A stretch of DNA of 64,000 nt from Gammaproteobacteria bacterium (GCA_963575655.1 CAUYTY010000184.1:34936-98935); one strand, 5' to 3'. Positions 1 to 10,046 are shown, numbered from the stretch's first letter. The notes: generated by a model from the letters alone, not told the origin. Numbers and translations are program-made.

Positions 1-459
1 ATACAGGAAGACGTTATCCAGCCCTCCGGTCATCTCACCCACTCGCATCATGCTGAGATAAAACGAAGAAAATACCTGGGGGTGGCGATGCATGGCTGCG
101 GAAAGCTCCCGTCCGCTATCGAGATCGCTGGACACTTCTTTGAGGATGCCCGCAAAGGTAGGATTGTGGGTCGCTTCCTGTAACCCTGCCAGACCACGCA
201 GAATAGGTACGCCCGCCTTGAGCAGGGTGTGCATTTGGCGGCTGAACAACATCAAGTCGATCGTTTCGACCTTTGGTTGGAATAATCGTTGTAATCCACC
301 TTTGCCAACGACTGTCGCCCTCGTGGTGGGACGAATATTGACGGGAGTAATACCGCCATTCAGCAATTGCTGGGCGCACGCATCCTGGTCGGTACTCTCC
401 AGTACCCCACTAACGGAATCCCCCTGGCTATTGCGGCCAGTGTACGAAAAATAGGGCAT
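1..459 (-). CDS. mshG: MshG-like type IV pilus inner-membrane platform protein (PilC/GspF family), N-terminal part
   Basis: This is the first 153 codons of a GspF/PilC-family protein; the rest lies beyond the left edge of the window. Read on the minus strand from the ATG at 459, the product begins MPYFSYTGRNSQGD, the usual opening of this family (an F-x-Y-x-G-R start followed by a basic, Pro-rich linker). It then enters the first GspF domain, seen as DLMLFSRQMHTLLKAGVPI and a later MRVGEMTGGLDNVF stretch. The family forms the inner-membrane platform on which the pilus ATPase acts. It lies just downstream of the mshE-like ATPase on the same strand, the order found in MSHA pilus loci, so MshG is favoured over PilC or GspF. 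The family is clear; the subfamily rests on context. Confidence 0.85.
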   Translation of the reverse strand, partial: MPYFSYTGRNSQGDSVSGVLESTDQDACAQQLLNGGITPVNIRPTTRATVVGKGGLQRLFQPKVETIDLMLFSRQMHTLLKAGVPILRGLAGLQEATHNPTFAGILKEVSSDLDSGRELSAAMHRHPQVFSSFYLSMMRVGEMTGGLDNVFLY

Positions 460-540
460 AAGACTCTGTCAGGCAATAGAGAAGGATTCAAAAACCGTAT
501 GACCGCGCCCAAAATAAAAATCAAAGATTCTTCTTTAATT

Positions 541-616
541 TAAGTCGCTACCTATGGCTCAGTTATCATTCCGGCAATCCCTGTCAGAGTAACGAATAGG
601 CAGTCTGGGTTGTTTA
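541..616. repeat. Degenerate copy of the AAGTTGCYACCTA inverted-repeat family
   Basis: The left end reads TAAGTCGCTACCTA and the right end reads TAGGCAGTCTGGGTT. These are decayed versions of the terminal inverted repeats seen better at 9950-10046 and 36611-36778. The middle carries a CATTCCGGCA segment that recurs in other intergenic regions. It lies between mshE and mshG. Confidence 0.5.
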
Positions 617-628
617 ATAATCAACCGC

Positions 629-2362
629 TTAGGTAATATCACCCATATCATTACTCAAACGCATGGCATCGGTAACCATCGCACGTCCCTGCATAACTAA
701 TTCGACCGCACGATGGCGTAAGGTTTGACCAGCCAATTGCTGGCCTGCCCGCGCGACAAATTGGTGTACGTCTTGCCGAGTGACCGCTTCCACCAGGGCT
801 GGGGTCATTTCTAACAGTTCATAGATACCAATTCGACCTCGATAGCCCGTACCGTTGCAATGCGAACAACCTCGTCCTTGGACATAACGGGGCTCAACGG
901 TCTGCTTACCCATACCATAACGCAACCATTCTTCCTCGTAGGACTTGAGCGTGTAAGGTTCGGCACAGGTCTCGCAAACGAGTCGCAATAGGCGCTGGGC
1001 CAAAACGACACGTAGCGACGAGGCGATCATAAAGGCGGGGATATTCATATCAAGCAGGCGAACCGGTGTAGTAGCCGCATCATTGGTGTGCAAAGTAGAC
1101 AACACCAAGTGACCGGTAAGCGCGGCACGTAGCGCAATTTCGGCGGTTTCTTGGTCGCGGACCTCGCCCACCAGGATGATGTCTGGGTCTTGGCGAAGGG
1201 CCGAACGCAAAACGCGAGAGAAGGTGAGTTCGATCTTGTCGTTTACTTGGACCTGATTGATCCCCGGCAGACGATACTCCACCGGATCTTCGACCGTGAT
1301 CACCTTATTGGCTATAGAGTTAATTTCACTCAGGGCGGCATACAGCGTGGTGGTCTTACCACTACCGGTAGGACCGGTCACCAGTACCATACCGCTGGCA
1401 TGTTGCATGGCCTGACGAAATCGCTGTAAGAGGAGCGGTGGCATACCCAGACGTTCGAGTTTGAGCAGTCCCATTTGCTGATTGAGTAGGCGCATCACCA
1501 CCGATTCACCGTACTGGGTGGGCAGGGTCGAGACGCGTACGTCAATCATTTGGCCACCGATCCGAACATTGAAACGCCCATCTTGGGGGAGACGTTTCTC
1601 GGAGATATCGAGGCCCGACACCAACTTCAGCCGCAAAACTAGGGCCTGGGCAATACGAGTATCCGTCTCGGTCTGGAGGTGCAATACCCCATCAATGCGA
1701 AAGCGGATCTGAAGTTTGGCCTCCTGTGGCTCGATATGAACATCGGAGGCGTGGACCTGCGAGGCATCCTCGAAGATAGTTTGGAGTAATCGCGCCACCG
1801 GGGCTTCATCCCCTCCCTGAACTCCCCCGATACCGAAATCGATGGAACTATCGCCAATCTCGGCGGTTAGCTCTTGCGCCAGTCCTTTGATCTCATCGGT
1901 TCGTCGATAGAATCGGTCAATCGCCTGAAGTAGTTGGTCCTCACTCACTACTGCCAGGTCGATATCGCACCGCAACAGGCGCGAAATTTCATCATAGGCA
2001 AACAGATCAGTAGGGTCGGCCATCCCGACCAATACACGATTGTTTCGGTCTTCCAATACCAATACCCGCCAACGCCGCGCCTGGGTTTCAGGCAGTCGTT
2101 GTACCTGTTGTGAGGTCAATTGGTAGTATTTGATATTGATGTAGGGAATTTTGAGCTGACGCGCCAAAGCCTGCGCGATCTGTTCCTCGGTGAGATAACC
2201 GCGCTCCACGAATAATCGACCCAAGCGACGTCCACTGCGCTGCTGCTCGTCCAACGAACTTCGGAGCTGTTCCACCGTAATTAGGTTCTGTTGGACTAGG
2301 ATGTCACCTAGACGAATCTTTTCTGGTTTTGTTTTCGTTGCCGTTACCCTTTGAAGAAACAA
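629..2362 (-). CDS. mshE: MSHA-type pilus assembly ATPase MshE with c-di-GMP-binding N-terminal domain
   Basis: The 577-residue GspE/PilB-superfamily ATPase powers pilus extension at the inner membrane. The N-terminus carries two MshEN motifs at about residues 17-40 and 46-69, each starting RLGxx and ending in Q. This is the c-di-GMP-binding signature defined for Vibrio MshE. The first motif has Asn where the consensus has Gly; the second fits fully. The ATPase core has Walker A GPTGSGKTTT, Walker B DPDIILVGEVRD and a zinc site formed by CETC and CSHC. The length matches MshE (about 575) rather than shorter GspE proteins. The start appears to be TTG at 2362, with no clear Shine-Dalgarno; no in-frame ATG precedes the first RLG motif. 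mshG follows 169 bp downstream. Confidence 0.92.
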   Translation of the reverse strand: MFLQRVTATKTKPEKIRLGDILVQQNLITVEQLRSSLDEQQRSGRRLGRLFVERGYLTEEQIAQALARQLKIPYINIKYYQLTSQQVQRLPETQARRWRVLVLEDRNNRVLVGMADPTDLFAYDEISRLLRCDIDLAVVSEDQLLQAIDRFYRRTDEIKGLAQELTAEIGDSSIDFGIGGVQGGDEAPVARLLQTIFEDASQVHASDVHIEPQEAKLQIRFRIDGVLHLQTETDTRIAQALVLRLKLVSGLDISEKRLPQDGRFNVRIGGQMIDVRVSTLPTQYGESVVMRLLNQQMGLLKLERLGMPPLLLQRFRQAMQHASGMVLVTGPTGSGKTTTLYAALSEINSIANKVITVEDPVEYRLPGINQVQVNDKIELTFSRVLRSALRQDPDIILVGEVRDQETAEIALRAALTGHLVLSTLHTNDAATTPVRLLDMNIPAFMIASSLRVVLAQRLLRLVCETCAEPYTLKSYEEEWLRYGMGKQTVEPRYVQGRGCSHCNGTGYRGRIGIYELLEMTPALVEAVTRQDVHQFVARAGQQLAGQTLRHRAVELVMQGRAMVTDAMRLSNDMGDIT

Positions 2363-2549
2363 CCATTAAAGAACAAACAATGCGACTGTTCAGATCTAAT
2401 CGGCCACTTCCCTGGAAATACAGGCACCCCACCCCCTTTTGCGCGGCCAAAAGGGTCGTAATTCTAGGGGGAGGTTGAAACAGCTACATTAAAACAGATA
2501 TTCCTCGGATATTTTATCTTGCAATCGTCGGTATTATCGTTCCGGTTTC

Positions 2550-2558
2550 TGGTACAAT
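2550..2558 (+). promoter_or_regulatory. Possible extended -10 promoter for the yjfB-like gene
   Basis: TGG followed by TACAAT fits an extended -10 element (TGn-TATAAT type), 45 bp before the ATG at 2603. There is no good -35 hexamer at the expected distance, which extended -10 promoters can tolerate. I saw no sigma-28 or sigma-54 site. Confidence 0.35.
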
Positions 2559-2602
2559 CTATCCCAGGTTTCACCAATCGCAATTATTCAGAGGAGCGTA
2601 TC

Positions 2603-2812
2603 ATGGACACTAACGCTATTGCCAGTGCCTCCACCAGCATGGCGTCGTCACGTACCCAAGACGCAGTTCGTACGACCGTGCTAAAGAAAAGCATGGACAT
2701 TGAGCGTCAAAGCGCTGCGGCCATCATCAATTCCGTCAGCGGGACATCGGGTAACGTTGCCAGTCCCTATCCCATTAGCAACGTCGGTCAGAATATCAAC
2801 ACCACCGCCTGA
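2603..2812 (+). CDS. YjfB-like putative motility protein
   Basis: This is a 69-residue protein beginning MDTNAIASASTSMASSRTQD. The first 45 residues have the layout of the YjfB family: a short Ala/Ser-rich start, then a helix like VRTTVLKKSMDIERQSAAAIINS (residues 24-46 or so). A low-complexity tail follows. YjfB-like proteins are often in flagellar or motility regulons, but their function is unknown. The ATG at 2603 has a strong ribosome site (GAGGAG) 7 bases upstream; an upstream in-frame start at 2519 lacks one. It is monocistronic, between its own promoter-like element and a rho-independent terminator. It lies divergently from the mshE-mshG pilus genes. There is no signal peptide or membrane segment. 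Confidence 0.65.
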   Translation: MDTNAIASASTSMASSRTQDAVRTTVLKKSMDIERQSAAAIINSVSGTSGNVASPYPISNVGQNINTTA

Positions 2813-2850
2813 CCACGAAATACCATCAAATCGTTATGAAGATCCTCCCA

Positions 2851-2885
2851 TTTGCCCCGGCATGAAAACCGGGGCAAATTCTTTG
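2851..2885 (+). terminator. Rho-independent terminator after the yjfB-like gene
   Basis: A perfect 10-bp stem (TTTGCCCCGG with CCGGGGCAAA) closes an 8-base loop and is followed by a short T-rich stretch (TTCTTT). It starts 38 bp after the stop codon at 2812. Confidence 0.8.
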
Positions 2886-3006
2886 GGAAATATCGCGAAA
2901 GACATGGATCCGTTTATTGGGATAGATAATCCACTACGCAATCACTCCGTCGTTCCGGCAGAATACCAAAATGACGGCTAGCTGCTGAGAGCATTTTCGA
3001 TAATGT

Positions 3007-4341
<1,335 letters not shown>

Positions 4342-4464
4342 CTAAGACCACCGCATGAACTATACGTACACCCCAAAACTAGAAATTTCCCATAATCGTT
4401 CGCCCCTTCCGTTGAGAGGGGAAGTGAACGCTTACCATTTCTCTTCTCAAACCAAAACTTTTTC

Positions 4465-4621
4465 TAATTAATCCAAGTTGCTACCTACAGTCTCAATCTG
4501 TAATTCTTTCCAAACAGGCGATTTTTTGATCGCCCTCCCCCCACTCCCCTCCCAACGGGAGGGGAGTGGGGGGAGGGCGATCAAAAAATTACTTAATGTA
4601 GGTAGCAACTTGGGTTAATTA
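4465..4621. repeat. Inverted-repeat element, AAGTTGCYACCTA family, with a 32-bp perfect stem inside
   Basis: The ends are near-perfect inverted copies of TAATCCAAGTTGCTACCTAC (left, 4465-4488) and GTAGGTAGCAACTTGGGTTA (right, 4598-4621). Inside is a perfect 32-bp stem (4522-4553 with 4557-4588) around a 3-base loop, made of C-rich against G-rich arms flanked by T6 and A6. The element has no coding capacity and lies in the purA-hflC gap. Confidence 0.85.
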
Positions 4622-4644
4622 CTTTTGTTTTGAATATTGAATAT

Positions 4645-4813
4645 TAGACATTATCGGAAACCCAAAACCTCACCCCCCGCCCCCCTCTCCTTAACAGGAG
4701 AGGGGGAGATTTTTTGCCTGTTCCGTTCAGGAGTTAAGCATAACAACGGAATAATTCTCCCCCTCTCCTGTTAAGGAGAGGGGGGCGGGGGGTGAGGTTT
4801 CCGATAATGTCTA
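4645..4813. repeat. TA-flanked inverted-repeat element, TAGACATTATCGG family
   Basis: The ends are TAGACATTATCGGAAAC (left) and GTTTCCGATAATGTCTA (right), so the element is bounded by TA on both sides. Both arms continue as long C-rich and G-rich complements, each of which also contains a small hairpin around a TTAACA loop region. It lies 24 bp from the preceding element. The rest of the purA-hflC gap (4814-5076) holds only a modest hairpin, CCGGAGAC (4990-4997) with GTCTCCGG (5013-5020), and no credible gene. Confidence 0.85.
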
Positions 4814-5076
4814 TTGAACATTGCAAAAATCAAGTCGCTCGCAGTTATCCAAACTTCCCTTGCTGAGATTAGAACAACAACAATCTCCCCACACCTCTTG
4901 GGCGGTAGTCAGTAATTGGCGGTGGTCATTAGAGGTAGTACGGCGTACTTTTTAGAATTTCTTCAGAACCAGTCACCATCATCACCCCACCGGAGACAAT
5001 ATCACCGACATCGTCTCCGGCGGTTAGGATGGTGTGATGACCGCGAGCTTGGGGCAATCAACGCACCGCGCGGGTG

Positions 5077-5964
5077 CTATTTGCCCTCTGGCGGAATCCC
5101 TCCATGGGAGTCCTGAAGAAAACGGAAGAAAGGCGTATTCGGGGACAGAATCAGCACGTCCTTGCCATCTTTGAAAGTTGCCCGATAAGCAGCCAAGCTA
5201 CGGTAGAAACTGAAGAATTTCTGATCGCGGCCATAGGCGCGGGCATAGATTTCGGTAGCGGTAGCGTCGCCCTCGCCGCGAATTAACTCAGCGTCTCGAA
5301 ATGCCTCCGCAAGAATCACCTCACGCTGGCGATCGGCATCCGCACGAATACGCTCGGCCGCCTCGGCACCGCGTGAACGTAATTCTTTGGCCACTCGCTC
5401 ACGCTCAGCTTCCATGCGCCGGTAAACAGAACTGCTCACCTCACGGGGCAAGTCAATGCGCTTAATGCGGACATCCACCACATCGATACCAAAATCGTGG
5501 GCCACCTTATTCGCTTCGGTAGAGAGCACTGCCATAATCTGCGTACGCTCACCAGAGACGACATCTTGAATGGTGCGTTTACCAAATTCGCCGCGCAGAC
5601 TGTCCTTGATAATCTGTAGGAGGCGAACATTGGCGGCCGTTTCATCGCCCCCAACCGCAGTGTAGTAACGCTGCACATCGGCAATCCGCCACTTGACGAA
5701 GGAATCGACGATGACATTCTTTTTTTCGCTGGTTAGGTAACGCTCCGGCTCCGCGTCCAAACTTAGGATACGCCCGTCAAAATAATAAACAGTATTAACA
5801 AACGGGAGCTTTAGGTAGAGGCCAGGGCTGGTAATGACTCGTTGAACCTCACCAAATTGTAAAACTAGGACGCGCTGCGACTGTTGAACCACGAACAGCG
5901 AAAAGAACAAAAATCCGACGATGGCCATAGCCACCACAACGAGAGCATTTCTAGCTTGTCCCAT
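5077..5964 (-). CDS. hflC: HflC, SPFH-domain subunit of the FtsH modulator complex
   Basis: The 295-residue protein has one N-terminal membrane anchor (about residues 7-27) followed by a band-7/SPFH domain. The recognisable stretch is VVQQSQRVLVLQFGEVQRV. A long Glu/Arg/Ala-rich coiled-coil follows, of the kind AAERIRADADRQREVILAEA. HflC pairs with HflK in the inner membrane, with the bulk in the periplasm, and forms a cage around the FtsH protease. The ATG overlaps the hflK stop codon, so the two are translationally coupled and made in equal amounts. Confidence 0.96.
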   Translation of the reverse strand: MGQARNALVVVAMAIVGFLFFSLFVVQQSQRVLVLQFGEVQRVITSPGLYLKLPFVNTVYYFDGRILSLDAEPERYLTSEKKNVIVDSFVKWRIADVQRYYTAVGGDETAANVRLLQIIKDSLRGEFGKRTIQDVVSGERTQIMAVLSTEANKVAHDFGIDVVDVRIKRIDLPREVSSSVYRRMEAERERVAKELRSRGAEAAERIRADADRQREVILAEAFRDAELIRGEGDATATEIYARAYGRDQKFFSFYRSLAAYRATFKDGKDVLILSPNTPFFRFLQDSHGGIPPEGK

Positions 5965-7166
5965 CAGCGTTCTCCACGACTGCGCAGATCATGCCGGCTG
6001 CGGGGATCGGTCGTAATAGTAGGGGCGGGGGTATCCTGGTGGGCAAGACCCAGCGCCGCTGCAACCGCTTCAGAACGACCGCCGGAACGCTGCCCCACTA
6101 ATTGATCCAGGGGCAGGTACAGCAAATTATTACCCTCGGTACCGACCAGAACCTTAATACTGCCCGCCAAGATATCCTCCATACCATCCAAATAGAGTCG
6201 CTCGCGGGTTACTTCCGGCGATTTCTCGTATTGCTCCAACACTTTCATAAAACGGTTCGATTCACCCTCGGCGCTGGCTACGATTCGCGATCGATAGCCA
6301 TTGGCCTCCTCCAATTGGCGTGCGGCAGCGCCACGGGCTTTGGGCAGGATATCATTGGAATAAGTCTCAGCCTCATTCTTAAGCCGCTGCTCGTCTTCTC
6401 GGGCTTTTACTGCGTCGGCAAAGGCGGCCTGGACCTCTTCCGGTGGCTGGGCGTCCTGCATATTGACACTGGTCACATCAATGCCCGCCTGATAGCGGTC
6501 CAGAATATCCTGAATCAAGTGCCGCGCACGGTCGACAATCTCTCCGCGCCCTTCCGTAAGGACAAAGTCCATTTTGCTCTTGCCAATTACCTCACGCACT
6601 GCGCTTTCGGTAACTTGTTGCAAGGTTGCGGTCGGCTCTTTGACGTTGTAGAGAAAATCCCGGGCATCCTTGACACGATATTGAACGGCGAACTTAATAT
6701 CGATGATATTCTCATCCTGAGTAAGCATGAGCGATTCTGCCGGTACCGAACCCATTGGCTGGTGCCCAACGCTGGTGCTGCGGTAGCCGATCTCAACGTT
6801 ACGAATCTGTTCGGTGTTGACGATCTGGACCGACTCGATTGGATAGGGCCAATGCCAGCGCAGACCCGGTAGGGTCGTCGTAGCAAAACGTCCGAAGAGT
6901 AATACCACTCCTCGTTCTGCCTGATCTACCACGTAGATGCCCGTAAGCATCCAGATAATCAGGAGCAAGAAGAGAACGATGCCTAGCTTTCTCGAGTGGG
7001 CACCCGTCGGACGACTACCACCGTCGGAACCTCCAAAGAGTCCGCCGAGGCGTTCCTGCATCTTACGTACGACCTCATCGAGGTCGGGCGGGCCTTGATC
7101 GTTATCGTTATTGCGCCCGCTCCAGGGGTCACGCCCCCGGGAGCCACCTGGTTCATTCCAGGCCAT
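5964..7166 (-). CDS. hflK: HflK, SPFH-domain subunit of the FtsH modulator complex
   Basis: The 400-residue partner of HflC. The N-terminus MAWNEPGGSRGRDPWSGRNN is the Gly/Asn/Pro-rich cytoplasmic segment typical of HflK. A membrane segment follows (about residues 60-78, VLFLLLIIWMLTGIYVV), then the SPFH domain and a helical region. The ATG at 7166 has GGAG seven bases upstream and matches family N-termini, so the longer reading from 7241 is rejected. hflX, which normally sits between hfq and hflK, is absent: only 90 bp separate the two genes here. Confidence 0.96.
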   Translation of the reverse strand: MAWNEPGGSRGRDPWSGRNNDNDQGPPDLDEVVRKMQERLGGLFGGSDGGSRPTGAHSRKLGIVLFLLLIIWMLTGIYVVDQAERGVVLLFGRFATTTLPGLRWHWPYPIESVQIVNTEQIRNVEIGYRSTSVGHQPMGSVPAESLMLTQDENIIDIKFAVQYRVKDARDFLYNVKEPTATLQQVTESAVREVIGKSKMDFVLTEGRGEIVDRARHLIQDILDRYQAGIDVTSVNMQDAQPPEEVQAAFADAVKAREDEQRLKNEAETYSNDILPKARGAAARQLEEANGYRSRIVASAEGESNRFMKVLEQYEKSPEVTRERLYLDGMEDILAGSIKVLVGTEGNNLLYLPLDQLVGQRSGGRSEAVAAALGLAHQDTPAPTITTDPRSRHDLRSRGER

Positions 7167-7256
7167 TGCGTGCTCCGGTGGATTACAAGGAAGGGAACAA
7201 ATGGAATCGCAGCCCCCTTTAGGGGAAAACCACGACAGCATGACCTAATCATCTAC

Positions 7257-7511
7257 TCAAGCTGGGTCCGACTCGGGAGCGTCCACCTCTTCGCTGGTGG
7301 GCAGTCGCACATTGCGCACCGGTACAACGGTGGAGATGGCGTGCTTGTAGACCATCTGACTCACAGAATTCTTGAGCAATACCACAAACTGGTCAAAGGA
7401 CTCGATCTGGCCCTGGAGCTTAATCCCATTTACCAGGTAAATCGAAACCGGTACCCTTTCTTTGCGTAGGGCATTCAAGTAAGGGTCTTGTAGAGATTGC
7501 CCCTTGCTCAT
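7257..7511 (-). CDS. hfq: RNA chaperone Hfq
   Basis: An 84-residue Hfq. [20 protein letters not shown] opens the Sm1 motif, and the conserved [17 protein letters not shown] and Sm2 [12 protein letters not shown] are all present. Hfq forms a hexameric ring that pairs small RNAs with mRNAs. The C-terminal tail ([11 protein letters not shown]) is short and acidic compared with the approximately 30-residue tail of E. coli Hfq. The gene follows miaA by about 96 bp, the usual gammaproteobacterial order. Confidence 0.98.
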   Translation of the reverse strand: MSKGQSLQDPYLNALRKERVPVSIYLVNGIKLQGQIESFDQFVVLLKNSVSQMVYKHAISTVVPVRNVRLPTSEEVDAPESDPA

Positions 7512-7607
7512 CTAGCATACTCCCGTCTTGTTGTTAGAAACTCATTACATAACAAAGCCTTGGGTCGTGCGCATCCACCCTTGGTAGATCCATCGATCCC
7601 TACTCTA

Positions 7608-8609
7608 TCAATAACCTGGGAACCCATTCTGCGCCAAGACCCGAAGTGCTTGCCCGACAATTCCGGGGTCCGTGCTTTCGAGCCATTGGGTAGCGGGTTC
7701 CGGTCGTAACCAAGTCAACTGGCGTCGTGCCAACTGCCGAGTCGCCACCACCGCCCGTTCCTGCATCGTGGCAAAGTCAACAGATCCCGCCAGGTGTTCC
7801 CACACCTGACGATACCCTACCGCTCGCAAGGCAGGAGTATGGAGGCCGAGATCTTTTCTATTGTAAAGGACTTCCACTTCTCCCACCAATCCTTCTCCCA
7901 ACATTCGGACGAAACGCGCCGCAATACGACGTTGCAGTAGTGGCCGGTCGGCGGGGGAGATTACCAGTTTAATCAGTCGGTAGGGTAACTTTTGTGGTGC
8001 CTCTGAGGCGAATAACTCCGTGGGCGGGCGGCCGGTCAATTCGATAATCTCTAGTGCTCGCTGGATACGTTGGGGGTCATTAGGGTGGATGCGTTGCGCC
8101 AACACGGGGTCAAGCGTCGCCAGACGTGCGTGCAATGCGGCCCAACCGAGGTGTACCGCCTCTGTCGCAAGACGCGCCCGAACCTCCGGATCGGCCTCTG
8201 GCAACGGTGCCAGCCCTCGTTCTAACGCCCGGAAATAGAGCATGGTTCCCCCCACCAACAGCGGTACTCGACCCGCCGCCGTAATGTCCTCCATTTCACG
8301 GAGGGCATCACTACGAAACTGTGCGGCGGAATAAGCCTCCGCAGGATCGTGGATATCAATCAAACGATGGGGAGCAATCGCTAGCACCTCGGGACCTGGC
8401 TTGGCACTACCTATGTCCATTCCCCGGTAGACCATGGTGGAGTCCACACTAATAATCGTGCAGGGGAGGCGGCGTACCAGCTCCACCGCCAGCTCGGTCT
8501 TGCCCGACGCCGTAGGACCCATGAGAAAGATGGCAAGAGGCAGATGGTCAGGCACAGAATCGGAAGGCAATACCACAGTGGCGTCAGGAATGTGCAAAAG
8601 CGTTGGCAC
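7608..8609 (-). CDS. miaA: tRNA dimethylallyltransferase
   Basis: MiaA adds the isopentenyl group to A37 of tRNAs that read UNN codons. The sequence shows the P-loop GPTASGKTELA, then ISVDSTMVYRGMDIGSAKP, the DIHDPAEAYSAAQF substrate region and VGGTMLYFRAL. The C-terminal ATRQLARRQLTWLR is also present. The start is uncertain: the open frame runs up to 8819, into rlmI, but family N-termini begin about 11-15 residues before IFLMGPTASGK. GTG at 8609 (used here) and GTG at 8555 are the candidates, and neither has a good Shine-Dalgarno. The gene starts 27 bp after rlmI and probably shares its transcript. Confidence 0.93.
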   Translation of the reverse strand: MPTLLHIPDATVVLPSDSVPDHLPLAIFLMGPTASGKTELAVELVRRLPCTIISVDSTMVYRGMDIGSAKPGPEVLAIAPHRLIDIHDPAEAYSAAQFRSDALREMEDITAAGRVPLLVGGTMLYFRALERGLAPLPEADPEVRARLATEAVHLGWAALHARLATLDPVLAQRIHPNDPQRIQRALEIIELTGRPPTELFASEAPQKLPYRLIKLVISPADRPLLQRRIAARFVRMLGEGLVGEVEVLYNRKDLGLHTPALRAVGYRQVWEHLAGSVDFATMQERAVVATRQLARRQLTWLRPEPATQWLESTDPGIVGQALRVLAQNGFPGY

Positions 8610-8635
8610 GATAACTAGGGGACGACCTTGGCCGG

Positions 8636-9889
8636 TTACATCCCCACCCGCAACAGAAAAGTCTTCAGATACTCGCCCTCGGGATGATAAAGGTTGAAGG
8701 GATGGTCCAGGGGTTGACTGTAACGGGCAAGGACCTGCACCGACTGATCCGCCTCTCGGGCAGCGGCATAGAGGATTTTCTGAAACAGGTCCCAATCTAC
8801 ATGTGCCGAGCAAGAGCAAGTAAGCAGCAATCCACCAGGTTCTAACAAACGTAATCCTAGTCGGTTAATATCCTTATAGGCCCGTGACCCCTGTTCCAGG
8901 TGGGTACGATGTTTCACAAAGGCGGGCGGGTCCAAGACCACCAAATCGTAGCGGTCGGTACAGCGACGCAGCCAATCGAAGGCATCTGCCGTCTCGAAGC
9001 GATGGTCTGCTGGGTCCATACCGTTCAAAACAAAATTCTCCTTGGCCAAGGATTGCGCCGTAGCGCTGACTTCCACCGAGGTAGTAATCGCCCCCTGCCG
9101 TGCCGCGTGGAGACTAAACCCGCCAGTGTAAGAAAAACAATTGAGCAAACGTGCGCCTCTACTGGCTGCGGCTAGCTCGGCGACGCGACGACGATTGTCA
9201 CGTTGGTCCAGAAATAACCCAGTCTTCTGGCCCCCCAGTACGTCTACCCAGGTACATACACCATGCTCAACGACCTCCAGTCGTTTGGGACGATCCGCCC
9301 CCTTGCTCTCTATTGTTATTTCGGCGACAGAATAGTGGGGTGAAATATTTCCCCACAGAACACTGGAAGAAGCAGTCACCCCCTCCTCTTTGAGGGCAGG
9401 AGAGCGTTCAACGATGGCGGTGGGTGTAAAAATACGACACAACAGATCCACGATCAGCGGGCGCAGACGGGTCATTCCTAGGGTATGGAGCTGCACTACC
9501 AAGACTGATCCATAGCGGTCAACCACCAGACCAGGTAGCCCGTCTCCTTCGGCATGTACCAGACGTAGCGCCGTCACCTCAGAACCCAGAAAACGAGAAC
9601 GAAGCGCCGCCGCCGCCGTCAGGCGAGCGGCCAAGAGGTCCGCGTTGACCGGTTCTGAACCAAAGGTGAGCAGCCGTAACCGAATCTGGGAATGGGGATT
9701 GTAAAATCCACGACCCAGCAAGTGACCGGTGGCGTCGTGGATGGCCACAATACCCCCCGCCTGCGGATCACCCTCGACTTTCATTACCGCCCCAGAGAAA
9801 ACCCAGGGATGGCGGTTCAAAAGGGAACGCTCGCGGCCAGACTTAAGTACGACCCGTGCGTGAAGCTGATCAAGAGGTAATGTGGACAT
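8636..9889 (-). CDS. rlmI: RlmI-type 23S rRNA (cytosine-5) methyltransferase
   Basis: A 417-residue class I SAM methyltransferase of the RlmI/YccW family, which methylates C1962 of 23S rRNA in E. coli. An N-terminal PUA domain (about residues 8-80, LKSGRERSLLNRHPWVFSGAV) precedes the central RlmI domain. The catalytic domain shows GQKTGLFLDQRDNR, the SAM-binding LLNCFSYTGGFSLHA, DLVVLDPPAF and TCSCS with the candidate catalytic cysteine. The family assignment is firm; the exact target base is taken from homology. It is upstream of miaA on the same strand. Confidence 0.9.
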   Translation of the reverse strand: MSTLPLDQLHARVVLKSGRERSLLNRHPWVFSGAVMKVEGDPQAGGIVAIHDATGHLLGRGFYNPHSQIRLRLLTFGSEPVNADLLAARLTAAAALRSRFLGSEVTALRLVHAEGDGLPGLVVDRYGSVLVVQLHTLGMTRLRPLIVDLLCRIFTPTAIVERSPALKEEGVTASSSVLWGNISPHYSVAEITIESKGADRPKRLEVVEHGVCTWVDVLGGQKTGLFLDQRDNRRRVAELAAASRGARLLNCFSYTGGFSLHAARQGAITTSVEVSATAQSLAKENFVLNGMDPADHRFETADAFDWLRRCTDRYDLVVLDPPAFVKHRTHLEQGSRAYKDINRLGLRLLEPGGLLLTCSCSAHVDWDLFQKILYAAAREADQSVQVLARYSQPLDHPFNLYHPEGEYLKTFLLRVGM

Positions 9890-9949
9890 GGGAGTTTGTT
9901 GGTAGTCCTTGTAAATTGATGGATGTTTAAGGGTGTGAAGCCTTGTATT

Positions 9950-10046
9950 AATAACTCAAGTTGCTACCTAGCGCGCTTTTCTCCCCTCTCCCTCCGGGAA
10001 AGGGGTTTTTTCGTTTCTCACCGTATAGGTGGCAACTTGGGTTAAT
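9950..10046. repeat. Inverted-repeat element, AAGTTGCYACCTA family
   Basis: A 97-bp element with ends ACTCAAGTTGCTACCTA and TAGGTGGCAACTTGGGTTA. The interior is GCGCGCTTTTCTCCCCTCTCC and a GGGAAAGGGG complement followed by TTTTTTCGTTTCTC. The interior hairpin plus T-run, on the plus strand, could also work as a terminator. It fills the rlmI-glnE gap. Confidence 0.8.

Noticed and set aside
2471..2602. Flagellar sigma-28 or sigma-54 promoter for the yjfB-like gene
   Set aside because: No TAAAGTTT/GCCGATAA or TGGCAC-N5-TTGC pair is present; only an extended -10 is seen.
4916..5116. 66-residue open frame between the repeats and hflC
   Set aside because: It overlaps the end of hflC, has no ribosome site, is rich in residues produced by repeats, and resembles no family.
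6102..6872. 256-residue frame on the plus strand inside hflK
   Set aside because: It is antisense to a clearly conserved gene (hflK) and has no family likeness. Long antisense frames inside conserved genes, also seen in glnE, nifJ and qmcA, are shadows of the coding strand.
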